Made by a program: the position numbers and the translations under genes | In this document: in pieces, positions 24,334 through 33,301 of the stretch | How the letters are laid out: each line of letters opens with the position of its first letter | Position numbering within the stretch: the first letter of the stretch is position 1 | Notes under the pieces: model-generated | What the model was told of the DNA's origin: nothing | The model's database searches: none | Seen by the model: only the letters and a program-made list of their open reading frames with translations | NCBI GenBank assembly: GCA_021769965.1 | Contig: JAETRU010000006.1 | Location: 46,465 to 110,464 of the forward strand | Reading direction: 5' to 3' | DNA: 64,000 bases | From: Eubacterium sp. | GTDB taxonomy: Bacteria; Bacillota; Clostridia; Peptostreptococcales; Anaerovoracaceae

Positions 24334-24936
24334 CTATTCATCCAACGCTTCGTCGATCTTCTTTACGGCATGAATCAAACCGCCGGTAACGGCATTGAGA
24401 AATGCTGAATCATCGTCAATTTCTGAAACTTTCCATCCCTCATCGGTCTTTTTCAGCTCAAGTCTGACGTTCTCAGTATAGTCTTTTTCTTCGAGTTCTT
24501 TGAACTTCTCCTCAAAGATTTCAAGCGCTAATTCCTCAGCGTCCTCCTCACTTGTTCCCGACAAAGCGAGACCAAATGCCTGCGATATGTATTCGCCAAT
24601 AAACTCTGTAAAAGCAGAGCCCACATCATAAGTCGTAATCTTGACCTCTACGGAAGCCTCATCCCCTTCAATCTTTTCTTCTCCAAGTTCATAATCAAAG
24701 TCAAAGATCTTCTCTACGATTTCCTTTTGCAGATCCTCCGGCAAGTCAGACGAGTCAGTTGCATCTGCAACATCAAAGTTTTCTTCTACATACACCTTGG
24801 ACAGAGCTTCTTTATCCTGTGTCTTGACCGCAGTCAAAAAGTCATCAGCGACATCCGTCGGCGACGGTTCAGAGCATGCAGCAAATACAAATATCATAGC
24901 AACAACCAATAGTAAAGTAATAATTTTGTTCTTCAT
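24334..24936 (-). CDS. Small lipoprotein, NTF2-like (DUF4878/DUF5105-like)
   Basis: A 200-residue acidic lipoprotein. The signal peptide ends in a lipobox FAAC (Cys about 21). The mature part begins PTDVADDFLTAVKTQDKEALSKVY, a common start of NTF2-like lipoproteins in Clostridia, and ends with KKTDEGWKVSEID, also typical. Such proteins are surface-anchored and of unknown role. The ATG at 24936 has a perfect AAGGAGG. It lies at the left boundary of the defence island. Confidence 0.8.
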   Translation of the reverse strand: MKNKIITLLLVVAMIFVFAACSEPSPTDVADDFLTAVKTQDKEALSKVYVEENFDVADATDSSDLPEDLQKEIVEKIFDFDYELGEEKIEGDEASVEVKITTYDVGSAFTEFIGEYISQAFGLALSGTSEEDAEELALEIFEEKFKELEEKDYTENVRLELKKTDEGWKVSEIDDDSAFLNAVTGGLIHAVKKIDEALDE

Positions 24937-24957
24937 TTTGACCTCCTTATAAATCAT

Positions 24958-25256
24958 CTCAACACATCATTCTTTTACGATCCAAATACCAAAACACTTT
25001 GCTGTTTTCGGCTCCTTTTTTCGGCTCCGCTTCAAAAAAGCCTCATGACGAACAGTCTTTTTTAAATAAACAGAATTACACTGATTTTCTCCAAACACCT
25101 CGCCGCTAACGCTCAGCCCTGATACACACCTTCTTGCCGGAAAAAGCAATGCCGTATTTCGGCACAATCAAAATCTTCTGTAAGTTTTCCATCAAAGGGT
25201 GTCCGCCGGGGGTGTATGCCGCAGGAGAGGGGGTACGGCTGGTGACACGCTGTGCA
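24958..25256. other. Island boundary stretch without a supported gene
   Basis: About 300 bases between the lipoprotein gene and the first defence-island gene. A 66-codon minus-strand frame is present but shows no domain or ribosome site. No repeat or attachment site that would mark an insertion end was found. Confidence 0.4.
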
Positions 25257-25658
25257 TTATATCTCCTGCTCCCACTCCATCCGTTTCAGCTTCTCAATCA
25301 GGCCCTGATCCGCAGGCAGCCAGTCCACACTGCCCAGCAAATCTCTTGTCAGCCACTTTGCTGCTTCATGTTCTTTTAGCAGCGGTGTGCCCTGCACAAT
25401 GCTGGCAAAGAAGCAATCCATGGACAGATGGAAATTGGGATAATCGTACTCCACTGTATCGATCAGCGTTCCCACTTTTATATCCATCTCCAGCTCTTCT
25501 TTTATTTCACGGATCAAAGCTTTCTCCGGACTCTCTCCTGCCTCAATCTTGCCGCCAGGAAACTCCCAGCCGTCCTTAAATTCTCCATATCCTCTCTGGG
25601 TCGCGAGCACTTTGTCGTCATTGACGATAACAGCTGCAACAACTCGAATCGTTTTCAT
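25257..25658 (-). CDS. NUDIX hydrolase, MutT/(d)CTP pyrophosphatase type
   Basis: A 133-residue protein with a complete Nudix box (GGKIEAGESPEKALIREIKEEL, about 38-59, matching GX5EX7REUXEEXGU). It resembles MutT/NudG enzymes that clear oxidised or modified nucleoside triphosphates. The ATG at 25658 has GGAGGAG. It begins 21 bases after the stop of the PLD-helicase gene, so the two form an operon; the hydrolase may act on modified nucleotides linked to the defence module, which is inference. Confidence 0.88.
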   Translation of the reverse strand: MKTIRVVAAVIVNDDKVLATQRGYGEFKDGWEFPGGKIEAGESPEKALIREIKEELEMDIKVGTLIDTVEYDYPNFHLSMDCFFASIVQGTPLLKEHEAAKWLTRDLLGSVDWLPADQGLIEKLKRMEWEQEI

Positions 25659-25679
25659 CTACTCCTCCGTTTAACTGAC

Positions 25680-28600
25680 TTAATTGATTATGTACTCATA
25701 CAGGTCTTCTCTGACCGGCGTATCCAGCAGCCACTCGATTTCCACCGCCGTCTTAGTTGTATTCTCCATCTGGAATTCCTTAGCGTTGCCTGTAGCTTTC
25801 ATGCGCCCTAGATAGTAGAATTCTTTTGAGATTTTGTCATCTTTATTCTTTCTCACAAAGAGATGAACGTCAATACCCCGTTCCCTGGCATAAAGAAAGT
25901 TCTGCACATCCTCAGAATCCAAAGACCGGCCGGATTTTGATATGGCAATCAACCTGTCATTGCTTACAAAGTGATCCTCGTACTTGATGGTATCACTGAT
26001 ATCTTCGTCTTTGTCGTAATTGATAAATACAGGGAAAGTCTTTGTTTTCTTGTCGAATTTATACCCGCCGATATTCAGTGGCACCTCGTTGTGTTCCCAC
26101 ATCAAAAGCCTGCAGGCATCCTCATAAGTATACTTCTGATACAGAACAAAATCCGTGTCCTGATACCGCTGACTGTAATCCCGCTTATATCGTGAAATTC
26201 CAAACTGAACCAGCTCCTGCATCATATCGCTGAACTCCTCGTTTTCCAGCATTTCAGAGATCATTTCAGACATTTCATACTCGTCATCTACTGACGAAGA
26301 CTTTTCAAGAAAAATGCAATCGCTATAGGCCTTCTTTCCGGAACCAGATGGAAATTCATTTGTCAAAACGTTAATCACACTTTCTCTGGCATTTTGATTC
26401 AGATGAATGCCGTAGTTATTCGACAAAGAATTCTCAAAGTCCTGCATCAAGTAGCCTTGCACATATTCTTGCTTCTGGCACATATGCTTCTTATAATAGA
26501 AAAATTTGTTGAGCAGCTCCAATTCATGAATCCGCTTGCCTGACGCCAGCTTACCAGAGATAAAAGAAATGATCTGCTCCTGTTTTTCTGTCAGTCTAAC
26601 ATGATACTCTTTCTCATATTTTACAAGGAATTTGTAATATGATCCCAGACCCTTATTATCAAAAATCCGGCAGACGTCCATTTCTCCATATTTATCGAAA
26701 TCAGCAAGTGCCGGTATCCGCCCAAGCTTGTTCTTCAAATTCGTATAGTTTTCTCTAATCAGCTTCAGATCGCTGAAATTTGCAGCATCGATTGCCTCAT
26801 AGATCCTTTTTCGGCTGATCTCATCAAAGTGGATCGTAGACGCACCAGGAATCACTCGCTCGCCTTCCATGAGATAACGGCGGACATTATCTTTGTTATA
26901 ACTTCTGTCGCCGGACAGGGCGATAGGAATCATAAAGTTATTCTTATAATTGCCGATGAAATCCAGAATAACCACGTACTCTTTGTCTTCGGCTTTACGC
27001 AGGCCGCGTCCGATTTGCTGCACGAAAACAATAGGAGACTGGGTCGGTCGCAGCATGATAACCTGATTGATCTCGGGAATATCCACGCCTTCTGAAAAAA
27101 TGTCCACAGAAAAGATATAGTCCAGCGGAGGCTCCCCGGATTCCTCGGTGTCACCGACAAGACGGGCAATGACAGCCTCACGCTTTGTCATACTGTCTGC
27201 CCCAGTCAAAACCGCTGTGCGCAGTCCCCTTTGATTGAACTTCTGTGAAAGTTCCTCGGCCTCTTTGTTGCGGCTGCAAAAGATCAGGCCTTTGACCCGA
27301 TCACCGCTATAACCATAGTATTTGGCCTGTTCGATGATATAATCCACGCGGGAGTCGCTGGTCAGCCTGTTGAAAGCTGCCAGATTTCCTGCCTTGCTGT
27401 CAAAATCCCCATCGCCGATGGGTTGTCCGTCGATCTCCAGATCTGTAATACCAAAATAGTGAAACGGACAGAGCAGTCCTTCTTCTAACGCTTGCTGCAG
27501 CCGAATCTCGTAGGCTATATTATGGTCAAAGATCTCATATACGTCAAAACGGTTCGTGTCTGGGCTTGCAGTCATACCCAGCCAAAATCCGGGCTGAAAG
27601 TACTCCATGATACGCCGATAACTCTCCGCACCGGTATGATGCGCTTCGTCCTCACAGATCACGTCAAATTCCCGCGGTGCAAAGTGTTCCATAATATAGG
27701 GCTTACTCAAAGTCTGCATAGTAGCAAAAACCAGATCCGCATCCTTTGCCTCTTTCAGACTTTTATCACCGCCAGCAAGCAAAGCGTACCGTATCGGAGT
27801 TCCATCCTCATGCTGGCTGCCAAATACATTGCGGTAACTAGCCATAGCCTGCTTTGCAATCTGCTCCCTATGCACGATGAACATTGCTTTTTTCGGCATC
27901 ATCTCACGCAAAGCAAAGGCCGACGCATAAGTTTTGCCGGTACCTGTTGCGGAAATCAACAAAGCACGCGAATCACCTTTGTCGATCAACTGTTTCAAGT
28001 TAGCAATAAACTGCGTTTGCATGGAATTCGGTGTCAGTTTGTACTGGTCCAGCGAAACGACCTCTTCCTGCCGGGCAATTTTTCGCTGCTTCTGAATCAG
28101 CTCATACTTAGTTCGATACGCGTCGATGAAATCTGCAAACTCCATCGCAGAAGGCGATTCCCAAAGCTGCTGAAACTCATTGATGATTTCATCTGCGTAT
28201 TCTCCCTGATCTGTCGAGACAATTTTGGTGTTCCATTCTCGATTCGTCGTCAGAGCACTCATGGTCATATTGGAGCTGCCTACAATAATGCGATAGATTT
28301 CCTCTTTTTTGAATATATAGCCTTTGGTATGGAACCCTTCCCGTGCCCGCTCCGTATCGAACAGGCGCAGGGTAATATTCTTCAGTTCAGCCAGCTTTTC
28401 CAACGCCTTAGGCTCACTGAAATTCAAATAATTGGTAGTCAGTATCCGTCCCGGTATGCCTCGCCGCTCCAGCTCCTTCAGCGTCTGCAGCAGCGGAGTA
28501 ATCCCACTCATGGTGATAAAAGCCACGCTGATGGAAAACTGGTCGCAGCGCAAAAGCTCATCCTCAATGGACGAGAGAACTTTCTTGCCTTGTTTGTAGT

Positions 28601-28706
28601 TGTTTGAGATAAACTGCGGCCTGTACGCCAGATCCGAAGCTGTCCTGTAATCCAGGAAAGCCGTGGTAAGGCCGGAGTTGAGTTTGGTTAGTGTTGGTTT
28701 GTTCAT
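25680..28706 (-). CDS. PLD nuclease-like / DEAH helicase / DUF3427 protein
   Basis: A 1008-residue three-part protein. The N-terminal domain (about 45-215) is phospholipase D-like, with HTKGYIFKKEEIYRIIVGSSNMT-type HxK and GSSN motifs. The superfamily 2 helicase core (about 235-620) has Walker A SATGTGKT, DEAH box (CEDEAHHTG), motif III MTAS and motif VI QQIGRGLRK. The C-terminus (about 850-1008) fits DUF3427. Proteins of this build are common in defence islands and probably attack or remodel foreign DNA. The ATG at 28706 has CGGAG. It is followed by a NUDIX hydrolase in the same operon; the upstream P-loop ATPase gene is 53 bases away. Confidence 0.88.
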   Translation of the reverse strand: MNKPTLTKLNSGLTTAFLDYRTASDLAYRPQFISNNYKQGKKVLSSIEDELLRCDQFSISVAFITMSGITPLLQTLKELERRGIPGRILTTNYLNFSEPKALEKLAELKNITLRLFDTERAREGFHTKGYIFKKEEIYRIIVGSSNMTMSALTTNREWNTKIVSTDQGEYADEIINEFQQLWESPSAMEFADFIDAYRTKYELIQKQRKIARQEEVVSLDQYKLTPNSMQTQFIANLKQLIDKGDSRALLISATGTGKTYASAFALREMMPKKAMFIVHREQIAKQAMASYRNVFGSQHEDGTPIRYALLAGGDKSLKEAKDADLVFATMQTLSKPYIMEHFAPREFDVICEDEAHHTGAESYRRIMEYFQPGFWLGMTASPDTNRFDVYEIFDHNIAYEIRLQQALEEGLLCPFHYFGITDLEIDGQPIGDGDFDSKAGNLAAFNRLTSDSRVDYIIEQAKYYGYSGDRVKGLIFCSRNKEAEELSQKFNQRGLRTAVLTGADSMTKREAVIARLVGDTEESGEPPLDYIFSVDIFSEGVDIPEINQVIMLRPTQSPIVFVQQIGRGLRKAEDKEYVVILDFIGNYKNNFMIPIALSGDRSYNKDNVRRYLMEGERVIPGASTIHFDEISRKRIYEAIDAANFSDLKLIRENYTNLKNKLGRIPALADFDKYGEMDVCRIFDNKGLGSYYKFLVKYEKEYHVRLTEKQEQIISFISGKLASGKRIHELELLNKFFYYKKHMCQKQEYVQGYLMQDFENSLSNNYGIHLNQNARESVINVLTNEFPSGSGKKAYSDCIFLEKSSSVDDEYEMSEMISEMLENEEFSDMMQELVQFGISRYKRDYSQRYQDTDFVLYQKYTYEDACRLLMWEHNEVPLNIGGYKFDKKTKTFPVFINYDKDEDISDTIKYEDHFVSNDRLIAISKSGRSLDSEDVQNFLYARERGIDVHLFVRKNKDDKISKEFYYLGRMKATGNAKEFQMENTTKTAVEIEWLLDTPVREDLYEYIIN

Positions 28707-28759
28707 AAATTACTCCGTGTATCCCATTTTGATTAGAAGCAGCGCTATCCTATATCGCT

Positions 28760-30163
28760 TCATGAGATTGAATTCCAGAAAGTCTCCTGAACTTCATTTG
28801 GGTTTCCAGTAATATTTTTTTCTAAATCATTTGCAATATCTTGTAAAAGCTTTGAATCATATGCTTTTATCGCATATATCGTTGGCTCTAATATAAGCAA
28901 CTTCTTGTTCGTTTTGTCATAATAGAATAATGGGATAAAATTACCTCCGGTTTGGCGATTTTCCTCACGCTCATGCAACTTTCCTAATTCTTGTGTCAAA
29001 TTGCTTACAGCGATCTCTGGTTCACCCCATTTAAGAGATAACTTCTGCAAATTATCCCTTAATGTTGTAAATTCAATTCCTCTTCTTGACTCACTCGGTT
29101 CCCTCTCAATAATAAATCGCAGTACTACAATAATAATCTTTAAACGTAAAAACTTTGAATCTCTTCTATCTCGATGCGGTACTGCAAGATTGTTAATACG
29201 ATCTCTAAGTGGCGTATAAGCTTCTGTAATAATTGCGTTTACTACACGTTGTGTCTTAGTTTCGTCACTCAAAACTTGCCTGGAAGGAACAGTTTCACTT
29301 ATGTTAAATTCTTGGCAATACTTTTGTAAAAAATCTTTAAATATACCAATGTTGTTTGCAGAACAACTCTTAAATATCTCTACAGCATCTTCTGCAATCT
29401 CAATATTTAGAGCCTTTGAACCTAATTCAACAATTTCATTTAACTCTTCGTCAGACCAAGATCCAATATCAAGATGCACACATCTATTCACCAAATCCGG
29501 AGCAAGTGCCGTAATTTTTGATGCATCTTTCCACACTCCAACAATTATTATTTTAATCCCATGATAGTTAAACTCTTTTAACAATGTACAAAATTTCTGT
29601 TGTACCGATGGATCCAAATAGTGGAAATTATCGAAGACAAAATACTTTCCTATACCATTAATTTTAAGCGCCTCGTAGAAATCAATATTCCTACTTAAAT
29701 CTACAGTTTCATATGATGTAGACAAAGTTTCTTTGTACCCCTTTAACTTTTCAGAATTTGCCCCAGCTGCAACCAGCATCTCCCCACCTACACGGCATAC
29801 TGAATCCATACTTTCCTGGTATTCTTCAGTAATAGAATGGTCGATTTTTCGCACATCTAACCCAACAGCATGCAACATCGCAATTTTAAGATCTTTTATC
29901 TCCATAATCGCTTCACACCCAATTCGCAACTGAGAAGGGCAATATCTCTCTATTGTCCAGGTTTTTCCTTGTCTTGATTCTCCATATACTACAATAATGT
30001 TATAACTTTTCAGTGCATTTTCAAAATCTTTATGTATATTTCTTACAAGAAAGGTGGGACAATTCACTTCCGGTCGTTCATGACATCCAAATGTATTATA
30101 TAAAGAAAATTTATCGCCGGGTTCTTCTTCTCTCTTTTTTCTAAATAGATTCATAAATCCCAT
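28760..30163 (-). CDS. P-loop ATPase of unknown family, possible defence protein
   Basis: A 467-residue protein. Walker A (VVYGESRQGKTWT, about 57-69) and Walker B (KYFVFDNFHYLD, about 171-182) are clear, followed by a sensor-like stretch (IKIIIVGVWKDASKI), the pattern of AAA/STAND-type ATPases. The C-terminal 190 residues look winged-helix rich. No effector domain is recognised. The gene is markedly AT-rich compared with the helicase gene beside it, suggesting separate acquisition. The ATG at 30163 has GAGGTG. It stands between the PIN gene and the PLD-helicase. Confidence 0.65.
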   Translation of the reverse strand: MGFMNLFRKKREEEPGDKFSLYNTFGCHERPEVNCPTFLVRNIHKDFENALKSYNIIVVYGESRQGKTWTIERYCPSQLRIGCEAIMEIKDLKIAMLHAVGLDVRKIDHSITEEYQESMDSVCRVGGEMLVAAGANSEKLKGYKETLSTSYETVDLSRNIDFYEALKINGIGKYFVFDNFHYLDPSVQQKFCTLLKEFNYHGIKIIIVGVWKDASKITALAPDLVNRCVHLDIGSWSDEELNEIVELGSKALNIEIAEDAVEIFKSCSANNIGIFKDFLQKYCQEFNISETVPSRQVLSDETKTQRVVNAIITEAYTPLRDRINNLAVPHRDRRDSKFLRLKIIIVVLRFIIEREPSESRRGIEFTTLRDNLQKLSLKWGEPEIAVSNLTQELGKLHEREENRQTGGNFIPLFYYDKTNKKLLILEPTIYAIKAYDSKLLQDIANDLEKNITGNPNEVQETFWNSIS

Positions 30164-30301
30164 GTTTCACCTCATAATAAATTTATTGAATGATCATCAT
30201 TAATGTTTTAAAAAATCTTATTCTTAATATTAATGATACCAGAAATATATGATTTTTTACTAGTATAATATATCATATTATGATAACTGTTTCGCAATCA
30301 T

Positions 30302-30802
30302 TCATGTCAGCTCACTTATTCTCCTCCCTAATTCATTCTCCGGCAAACGGATCCTTCCTCCATTATACTTCTGCAGCTTTTTCAAGCATTCCAAATAGTC
30401 CATAGTTTCAATATGTTTTTCTTTATACAGTTGATCCAATATACCGATTGTCCCCATAACGGCAACACCTTCCTTTTTTGCCGCTTTCCGTAACGCTCCG
30501 TCGCCGGTTAACAAAACAATATTTCTGCATTTAGCGATAGCTAATGCCACACAATCGCAAACAGATAGTTTTTTAAAATGTTCCATATACTCTTCTGCAA
30601 GGAAGAATTCTTCTTCTGTCAGTTCTGTCTCCACCAACCCAAGACTGACAAGACGCTGTCCCAAATCTGGCGGAGAGAGAAGTTCATCATGAACAGCATC
30701 GCGATTCATAAGATAAACATATGGCAGTTTAAATGGAATTTCAAGTCGTCCGATCAGTTCAAAATCTATCCACACATTCGTATCACTGCTAATATATTCC
30801 AT
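30302..30802 (-). CDS. PIN-domain protein, VapC-like ribonuclease toxin candidate
   Basis: A 166-residue PIN-domain protein. The acidic residues expected at the active site are seen: SSDTNVWIDF (Asp near 7), a central CDCVALAIAK with Asp, and LLTGDGALRKAA with Asp. Such proteins are Mg-dependent ribonucleases, often toxins. The start ATG at 30802 follows GGAGGG and lies 3 bases after the stop of the XRE-ImmA gene, so both are translated as a pair. A toxin-antitoxin pair of the XRE-ImmA/PIN kind is the likely reading. Confidence 0.8.
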   Translation of the reverse strand: MEYISSDTNVWIDFELIGRLEIPFKLPYVYLMNRDAVHDELLSPPDLGQRLVSLGLVETELTEEEFFLAEEYMEHFKKLSVCDCVALAIAKCRNIVLLTGDGALRKAAKKEGVAVMGTIGILDQLYKEKHIETMDYLECLKKLQKYNGGRIRLPENELGRRISELT

Positions 30803-30805
30803 CAA

Positions 30806-31846
30806 TCAGCCCTCCTCAGCAAAGCACTGGCTGACCACAAAAGAGTACGGCTGCTTCAAAAGCTCTGCTCCCTTCTGTATCGATATTTCATTCTCAGTAA
30901 CAGCACGAAATACCAGCTGCATGAACAATCGAGGTTCTTCTTTTTCAATACGGGAAGGCTCATTTTTTCTCCATCCCGCCTGGCCCGCTTTTATATAAAA
31001 ATCTTTTGCCGCACTATTATTTACAATGCTGCACAGATTTGCGCGTTTAACCAACAAATACATGGAAATACCGTATTCTTTACAAATCATCGTCATGTCC
31101 TTTGTTATAGATTTCCTGCGTATCCCAAGCTCCCGCCTGGCATCCTCCGCAGGAAAAAGGAATGCACCGCTGATGGCAGTCGCCGTGCTTTCAATTTCCT
31201 TCTCGCTCATATCCTCAGGCCATTCAAAAATAAAGTGGGCCATTTCATGCGCAATGGTAGAACGAATTCGCTCCGGACTCATCAAACCATTGACAATAAT
31301 ATATGGTCTCCCGTTCACCAGACCATTCATACCTGAAAAAGCGTCCTGATCCACATTACATACGTAAACAAGAATCCCCCGGTTTTCCAAAAGCTCAATC
31401 AGATTTCCTATCGGACCAAATTCCGCAAGCTTCAAATATTTTCGCATTGACAGAGCGTCAAAATCCGCATCCCCAGTAAGGGCCAGATCATGGCAGGCAG
31501 GTGCATCAGGAAGGACCTCTCCGCCCAGTAATTCTGCTGCCGTATAAAACCTGCTCATATACTCTTCGACCGATTCCCGGATATACTCCTGCTGTTTCTT
31601 TGGAAGTCTGCTTCCTTTTCTGAATTCACCATGCACAAAAAACAGATTTTCATTGCGGCTTCTTAAAAAATCCGTAACCTTAACGCCTAACGCATCTGCC
31701 AAAGCCTTAACCGTATCCATGCCCGGCCTTCTTTCGCCGCTTTCATAATGGCTGATAGCCATTGGAGATACCCCCACCAGAGAGGCCAGTTCTTTCATCG
31801 ATAAATTATTCTTTAACCTGTAGTATCTCAAATTTTTATTGAACAT
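30806..31846 (-). CDS. XRE regulator with ImmA/IrrE metallopeptidase domain
   Basis: A 346-residue protein. The N-terminal XRE HTH (about 5-60, MKELASLVGVSPMAISHYESG) binds DNA. The middle carries an ImmA/IrrE zinc-peptidase domain with HEMAHF (about 199-204) and a downstream Glu. In phage-related regulators such proteins cleave a repressor. Paired with a PIN gene it probably serves as antitoxin and autoregulator. The ATG at 31846 has GGAGGTGAGGAG. An inverted repeat CTGTTTA/TAAACAG spans its promoter. Confidence 0.87.
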   Translation of the reverse strand: MFNKNLRYYRLKNNLSMKELASLVGVSPMAISHYESGERRPGMDTVKALADALGVKVTDFLRSRNENLFFVHGEFRKGSRLPKKQQEYIRESVEEYMSRFYTAAELLGGEVLPDAPACHDLALTGDADFDALSMRKYLKLAEFGPIGNLIELLENRGILVYVCNVDQDAFSGMNGLVNGRPYIIVNGLMSPERIRSTIAHEMAHFIFEWPEDMSEKEIESTATAISGAFLFPAEDARRELGIRRKSITKDMTMICKEYGISMYLLVKRANLCSIVNNSAAKDFYIKAGQAGWRKNEPSRIEKEEPRLFMQLVFRAVTENEISIQKGAELLKQPYSFVVSQCFAEEG

Positions 31847-31860
31847 CTCCTCACCTCCTT

Positions 31861-31899
31861 CTGTTTATATTTTATCATTTTTTCGCAAAAAGTAAACAG
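31861..31899 (-). promoter_or_regulatory. Promoter and candidate operator of the XRE-ImmA/PIN pair
   Basis: On the minus strand TTTACT, 16-base spacer, TAAAAT. The promoter is framed by the inverted pair CTGTTTA (31861-31867) and TAAACAG (31893-31899), a likely autorepressor site. Confidence 0.5.
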
Positions 31900-31992
31900 A
31901 ATTATGCTGTTTTGGTGCCTCAATTTTTTCTTTTACCTAAATATCTTCACAGCCAATATATTTGAGTTATTCTTAGCCATATTTTCGTTGCT

Positions 31993-33177
31993 TCAGATAT
32001 TAGTCTCACTTTTTATGTACAGATTCTCTTTATCAAACACAATTTTTAGAGGCTGGTTATATAAATCATTCAATTTATTCAAATTTTCGACAAACGGATG
32101 AACATAGCTGCTTTGCACTTCCGAAAGCATAGCTAAGGTTTCATCTGATTTTTCTTCTCTGACTTTATGTATCTTCTCACCTGCCTCAATTAAATTCTCA
32201 TCAATCTGAGATTTACTAATAACGGGGACCTTTGCAATCGTCTGTCCTGCTATTTTTTCAACATTGGCAATGCCTTTCAACAGTTGTGACTGAATTGAAG
32301 CACTTTCATGGCGTTCAATTTTGTCGTAACATTGCGTATAGAGCTCACGATATTGGTACGCTCGCTTTTCTATTCCTGCCACAATTTGATCCAAAAATGC
32401 CTTATCAAAGTTTTCTAAAAGCAACACTTCCAGATATGATGCAAATGCAAATAGATATACTGACATTTGGTAGTCTCCAAGCTTTTGCTTTACATCTTCC
32501 AGTTGTCTTTTTACATCCTGACTGCTGCGTAAAAAGGACTTCTTTCCAATTTGAGTCATTATCTGCTCACGGTAAAGAGGAATCTTCTGATCCGCTTCTT
32601 TTCGAATACTCAAAACCTGTCCATAATTCTCAGATTTAAAATTTTCGTTATTCCAGTTATACTTATACGTATTCATCAGATCATTCAGAAACTGTAGGCT
32701 TCCTTTAACCTCAGCCCGCTCTTTTTGAACCAGAAAACTCAATATATCCTGCTGGGTTTGCTGAATTCGATCCAGCTTCTTATCCAAAGATAACAAGGAG
32801 GCTGCTACAAATAACATTGTAGGATTAAGAATAAGCGGATTTATCCTGGCTTGTCCACCTCCGACTGCGCCGTTTTCTTTCAGCACGCTGCCTAAGAAAC
32901 CAGATCCATCTTTAAACGCAGCAAGATGCCCTCCTTTTGGGACGGAAACCCAGTACAATCCACTGGTGGCTTCTCCCCCACTGACAACAAACTGGAAAGC
33001 TGCTGTCAATGGTTCAAACGCTGTACCCAGTGCAGCAACTTTAGTATATGGTATCTCGGTATATTCCGTTAAACTGACTTCTTCATCAAAAACTACCGGC
33101 TGCAGTTCCATGGCAGCTTCAATGAGTTCCGCTTTTCGCTCAGTATCTTGGTTTGTTTTTTTAATTTTGTTTTCCAT
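31993..33177 (-). CDS. Coiled-coil protein of unknown function in the defence island
   Basis: A 394-residue protein. No known enzyme motif is visible. The first third is mixed and contains a Gly-rich, partly hydrophobic patch (GGHLAAFKDGSGFLGSVLKENGAVGGG), and from about 130 to 330 it is strongly helical and likely coiled-coil (LLSLDKKLDRIQQTQQDILSFL). It might be a membrane- or pore-associated effector, but this is speculation. I chose the ATG at 33177, after AAGAGGA. It lies between the FRG gene and the XRE-ImmA/PIN pair. Confidence 0.6.
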   Translation of the reverse strand: MENKIKKTNQDTERKAELIEAAMELQPVVFDEEVSLTEYTEIPYTKVAALGTAFEPLTAAFQFVVSGGEATSGLYWVSVPKGGHLAAFKDGSGFLGSVLKENGAVGGGQARINPLILNPTMLFVAASLLSLDKKLDRIQQTQQDILSFLVQKERAEVKGSLQFLNDLMNTYKYNWNNENFKSENYGQVLSIRKEADQKIPLYREQIMTQIGKKSFLRSSQDVKRQLEDVKQKLGDYQMSVYLFAFASYLEVLLLENFDKAFLDQIVAGIEKRAYQYRELYTQCYDKIERHESASIQSQLLKGIANVEKIAGQTIAKVPVISKSQIDENLIEAGEKIHKVREEKSDETLAMLSEVQSSYVHPFVENLNKLNDLYNQPLKIVFDKENLYIKSETNI

Positions 33178-33301
33178 GATGATCGTCCTCTTTTCTCTCA
33201 AAAATATCCGGTATCATATACTTTATAAACTATCTTTCATTAAATGATTGTTATATATGATTTATATATTTTCATGTTTTTCATTTAAATTTCCTATACC
33301 A

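Noticed and set aside
24967..25167. 66-codon frame on the minus strand upstream of the NUDIX gene
   Set aside because: No ribosome binding site, no recognisable domain, and unbalanced composition; probably chance.
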